From JBBDWZ01 sp050732575 (GTDB lineage Bacteria > Gemmatimonadota > Gemmatimonadetes > Longimicrobiales > RSA9): DNA of 7,548 bases. Numbering within the stretch: position 1 is the first letter of the stretch; the number at the start of each line of letters is the position of its first letter. The stretch spans positions 1-7,548 of the forward strand of contig JBOHRF010000250.1 in the NCBI GenBank assembly GCA_050732575.1, read 5' to 3'. This document shows positions 6,206-7,548 of this stretch, piece after piece. The notes beneath the pieces were generated by a model. The model was not told the origin of the DNA, ran no database searches, and saw only the letters and a program-made list of their open reading frames with translations. Both the position numbers and the translations under genes were made by a program.

Positions 6206-7548
6206 ATGGCCAAGGATCCGATCGGCGAGATCATCAAGAACCTCTTCACACTGCAGGGCGTTGGAAACGCACTTGCCGGTGATGCCCGTGAGCTGCTCGA
6301 GTCGCTGCTCTCCGACGTGATCGCCCAGCTGGCGCGTATTGACCCAACCTCTCCCCGAGCTCCCGCCCGGCGGCGCGCACTCATTGAAAAACTGATGGGC
6401 GAGGTCGAAGATCTGGCAGCTGATTCATATGGCCAGTTGTTCAGGGACATGCGGCAGAAGGTCGCCGAGCTGGGCGTCCAGCAAGCTACCTGGGCGGCCG
6501 AGCTGCTGGAGACCACCATCGAATCTGCGGCCGTCCACATCTCCCGCGGCCGGCTCGGCGTCAATTTCATGAAATCGATTCTGGACCATGACCCAATCCA
6601 GGGCGAGCTCATGCGCGACTGGTTCGCGGGCGCGGAAGCGACCACGGTGCGCCGTGTGCGCCAGCAGATCCAGCTCGGCATGGCGCAAAACGAAACGATC
6701 GACCAGCTGCTGCGCAGGATCCGCGGCCGCGCCGTGCCTGGCACGGGCGCATTCGTGGGTGGCGTGATGCAGGCCTCGACGCGCGATGCCGAAACGATTG
6801 CGCGTACTGCTGTCAACTCGATCGCGAATACCGCGCACCTCGAGACGTACAAGCAGTACGCGGATGTGCTGAAGGCGGTCGAGTTCACGGCCGTCCTGGA
6901 TTCACGCACGTCACCCGTGTGCCGCGCGCTCGATGGGCAGCATTGGCCGGTCGACAGCCCCGACATCCGACGACCTCCGCTTCACCCTGCGTGTCGGTCA
7001 ATTTTAACGCCCGTCTTGGATTGGGAAGGCCTCGGCCTGGAACCTCCGCCAGAAGGCAGCCGTGCGAGCGCTGATGGACAAGTGCCGGCGTCGGTCAAAT
7101 ACGAGGACTGGCTCCGGCTGCAAACGGCCGATGTTCAAAACGAAATATTAGGAGCTGCCAGAGCGGAGGTGTTTCGCGCTGGCAGGGTCTCTCTCCAGCA
7201 GATGGTGCGCACGGACGGCTCACAGATCCGAGTGGCAGAGCTCGTCGGGGCTCCGGCGCGTCCGAAGACCTTCTCAGAAGTGAGGCGGGTAGCCGAATCA
7301 GCCTGGCCAAAACTGGACAGGATTGCCGGCAAGTTCAGCGTTTCGCGCGAGGAGATTGTGGATTACGCGTTTCGGGCTGGCACCCGATACCGTGATCTGC
7401 TAAGATCAGACAACATCAATGTTTACGCACCGCGCCCTGACGGCAAGGCTGGCCACGTGCGTGTCACACTTTCGCCCGACGGTAAAGACGTGATCTCCGC
7501 GGGCATGGCGAGGGCAAGCGACCTGATTCGCTGGCTGAGTACCGGCAG
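6206..7548 (+). CDS. Mu F-like minor head protein, 3'-truncated, with C-terminal extension
   Basis: From ATG 6206 the frame stays open to the window edge, giving 447 complete codons with no stop. Residues 1-140 are mostly helical. The Mu F (phage head morphogenesis) domain spans about 140-275: the helix AETIARTAVNSIANTAHLE (195-213), then VEFTAVLDSRTSPVCRALDG (225-244), then RRPPLHPACRSILTPV (255-270). The paired cysteines C239 and C263 with H260 are the family's hallmark. A further segment, YEDWLRLQTADVQNEILGAAR (299-319) and VFRAGRVSLQQMV (322-334), often follows Mu F domains. Residues from about 350 on are an extension I do not recognise. Proteins of this family bind near the portal and are packaged or assembled into the prohead. 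The ribosome binding site is weak; the start lies 9 nt after the portal stop. Confidence 0.87.
   Translation, partial: MAKDPIGEIIKNLFTLQGVGNALAGDARELLESLLSDVIAQLARIDPTSPRAPARRRALIEKLMGEVEDLAADSYGQLFRDMRQKVAELGVQQATWAAELLETTIESAAVHISRGRLGVNFMKSILDHDPIQGELMRDWFAGAEATTVRRVRQQIQLGMAQNETIDQLLRRIRGRAVPGTGAFVGGVMQASTRDAETIARTAVNSIANTAHLETYKQYADVLKAVEFTAVLDSRTSPVCRALDGQHWPVDSPDIRRPPLHPACRSILTPVLDWEGLGLEPPPEGSRASADGQVPASVKYEDWLRLQTADVQNEILGAARAEVFRAGRVSLQQMVRTDGSQIRVAELVGAPARPKTFSEVRRVAESAWPKLDRIAGKFSVSREEIVDYAFRAGTRYRDLLRSDNINVYAPRPDGKAGHVRVTLSPDGKDVISAGMARASDLIRWLSTG

Noticed and set aside
6028..6966. Long minus-strand open frame opposite the portal and Mu F-like genes (312 residues)
   Set aside because: Ser/Arg-rich composition without motifs, and antisense to two recognised structural genes. 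It is a by-product of GC-rich codon use.

Overview
The window is a GC-rich stretch of a tailed double-stranded DNA phage or prophage (Caudoviricetes). The gene set, the tight spacing with 4-113 nt overlaps, and the use of ATG, GTG and TTG starts fit a phage of a GC-rich bacterium, probably a proteobacterium; the host is an inference. All supported genes lie on the + strand. No tRNA, rRNA, CRISPR array, IS element, integrase or attachment site was recognised.

Positions 1-2011 form a replication/recombination block. A gene open at the left edge (2-658) has low-complexity coding sequence with iteron-like repeats and probably encodes the C-terminal part of a replication initiator. It overlaps a DnaC/DnaA-type AAA+ helicase loader with an N-terminal four-cysteine motif (546-1445). 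That gene overlaps a RuvC-type Holliday-junction resolvase (1442-2011).

Positions 2024-2880 are the least ordinary part. A small cysteine-rich gene (2024-2424) reads as one coherent protein only if two single-base shifts are allowed, so it is decayed, recoded or affected by sequencing errors. It is followed by a bulged, roughly 19-bp stem-loop with a U-rich 3' side (2452-2498), a likely terminator at the junction between the replication and packaging blocks. An orphan small gene (2524-2877) comes next.

Positions 2881-7548 are the packaging and head block: small terminase (2881-3408), large terminase (3386-4726), DUF4055-type portal (4736-6196) and a Mu F-like minor head protein (from 6206, running off the right edge). 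The resolvase plausibly clears branched DNA before the terminase packages it through the portal. The Mu F-like protein belongs to the portal-proximal head shell. Its C-terminal extension beyond the recognised domain has no identity that I can assign.
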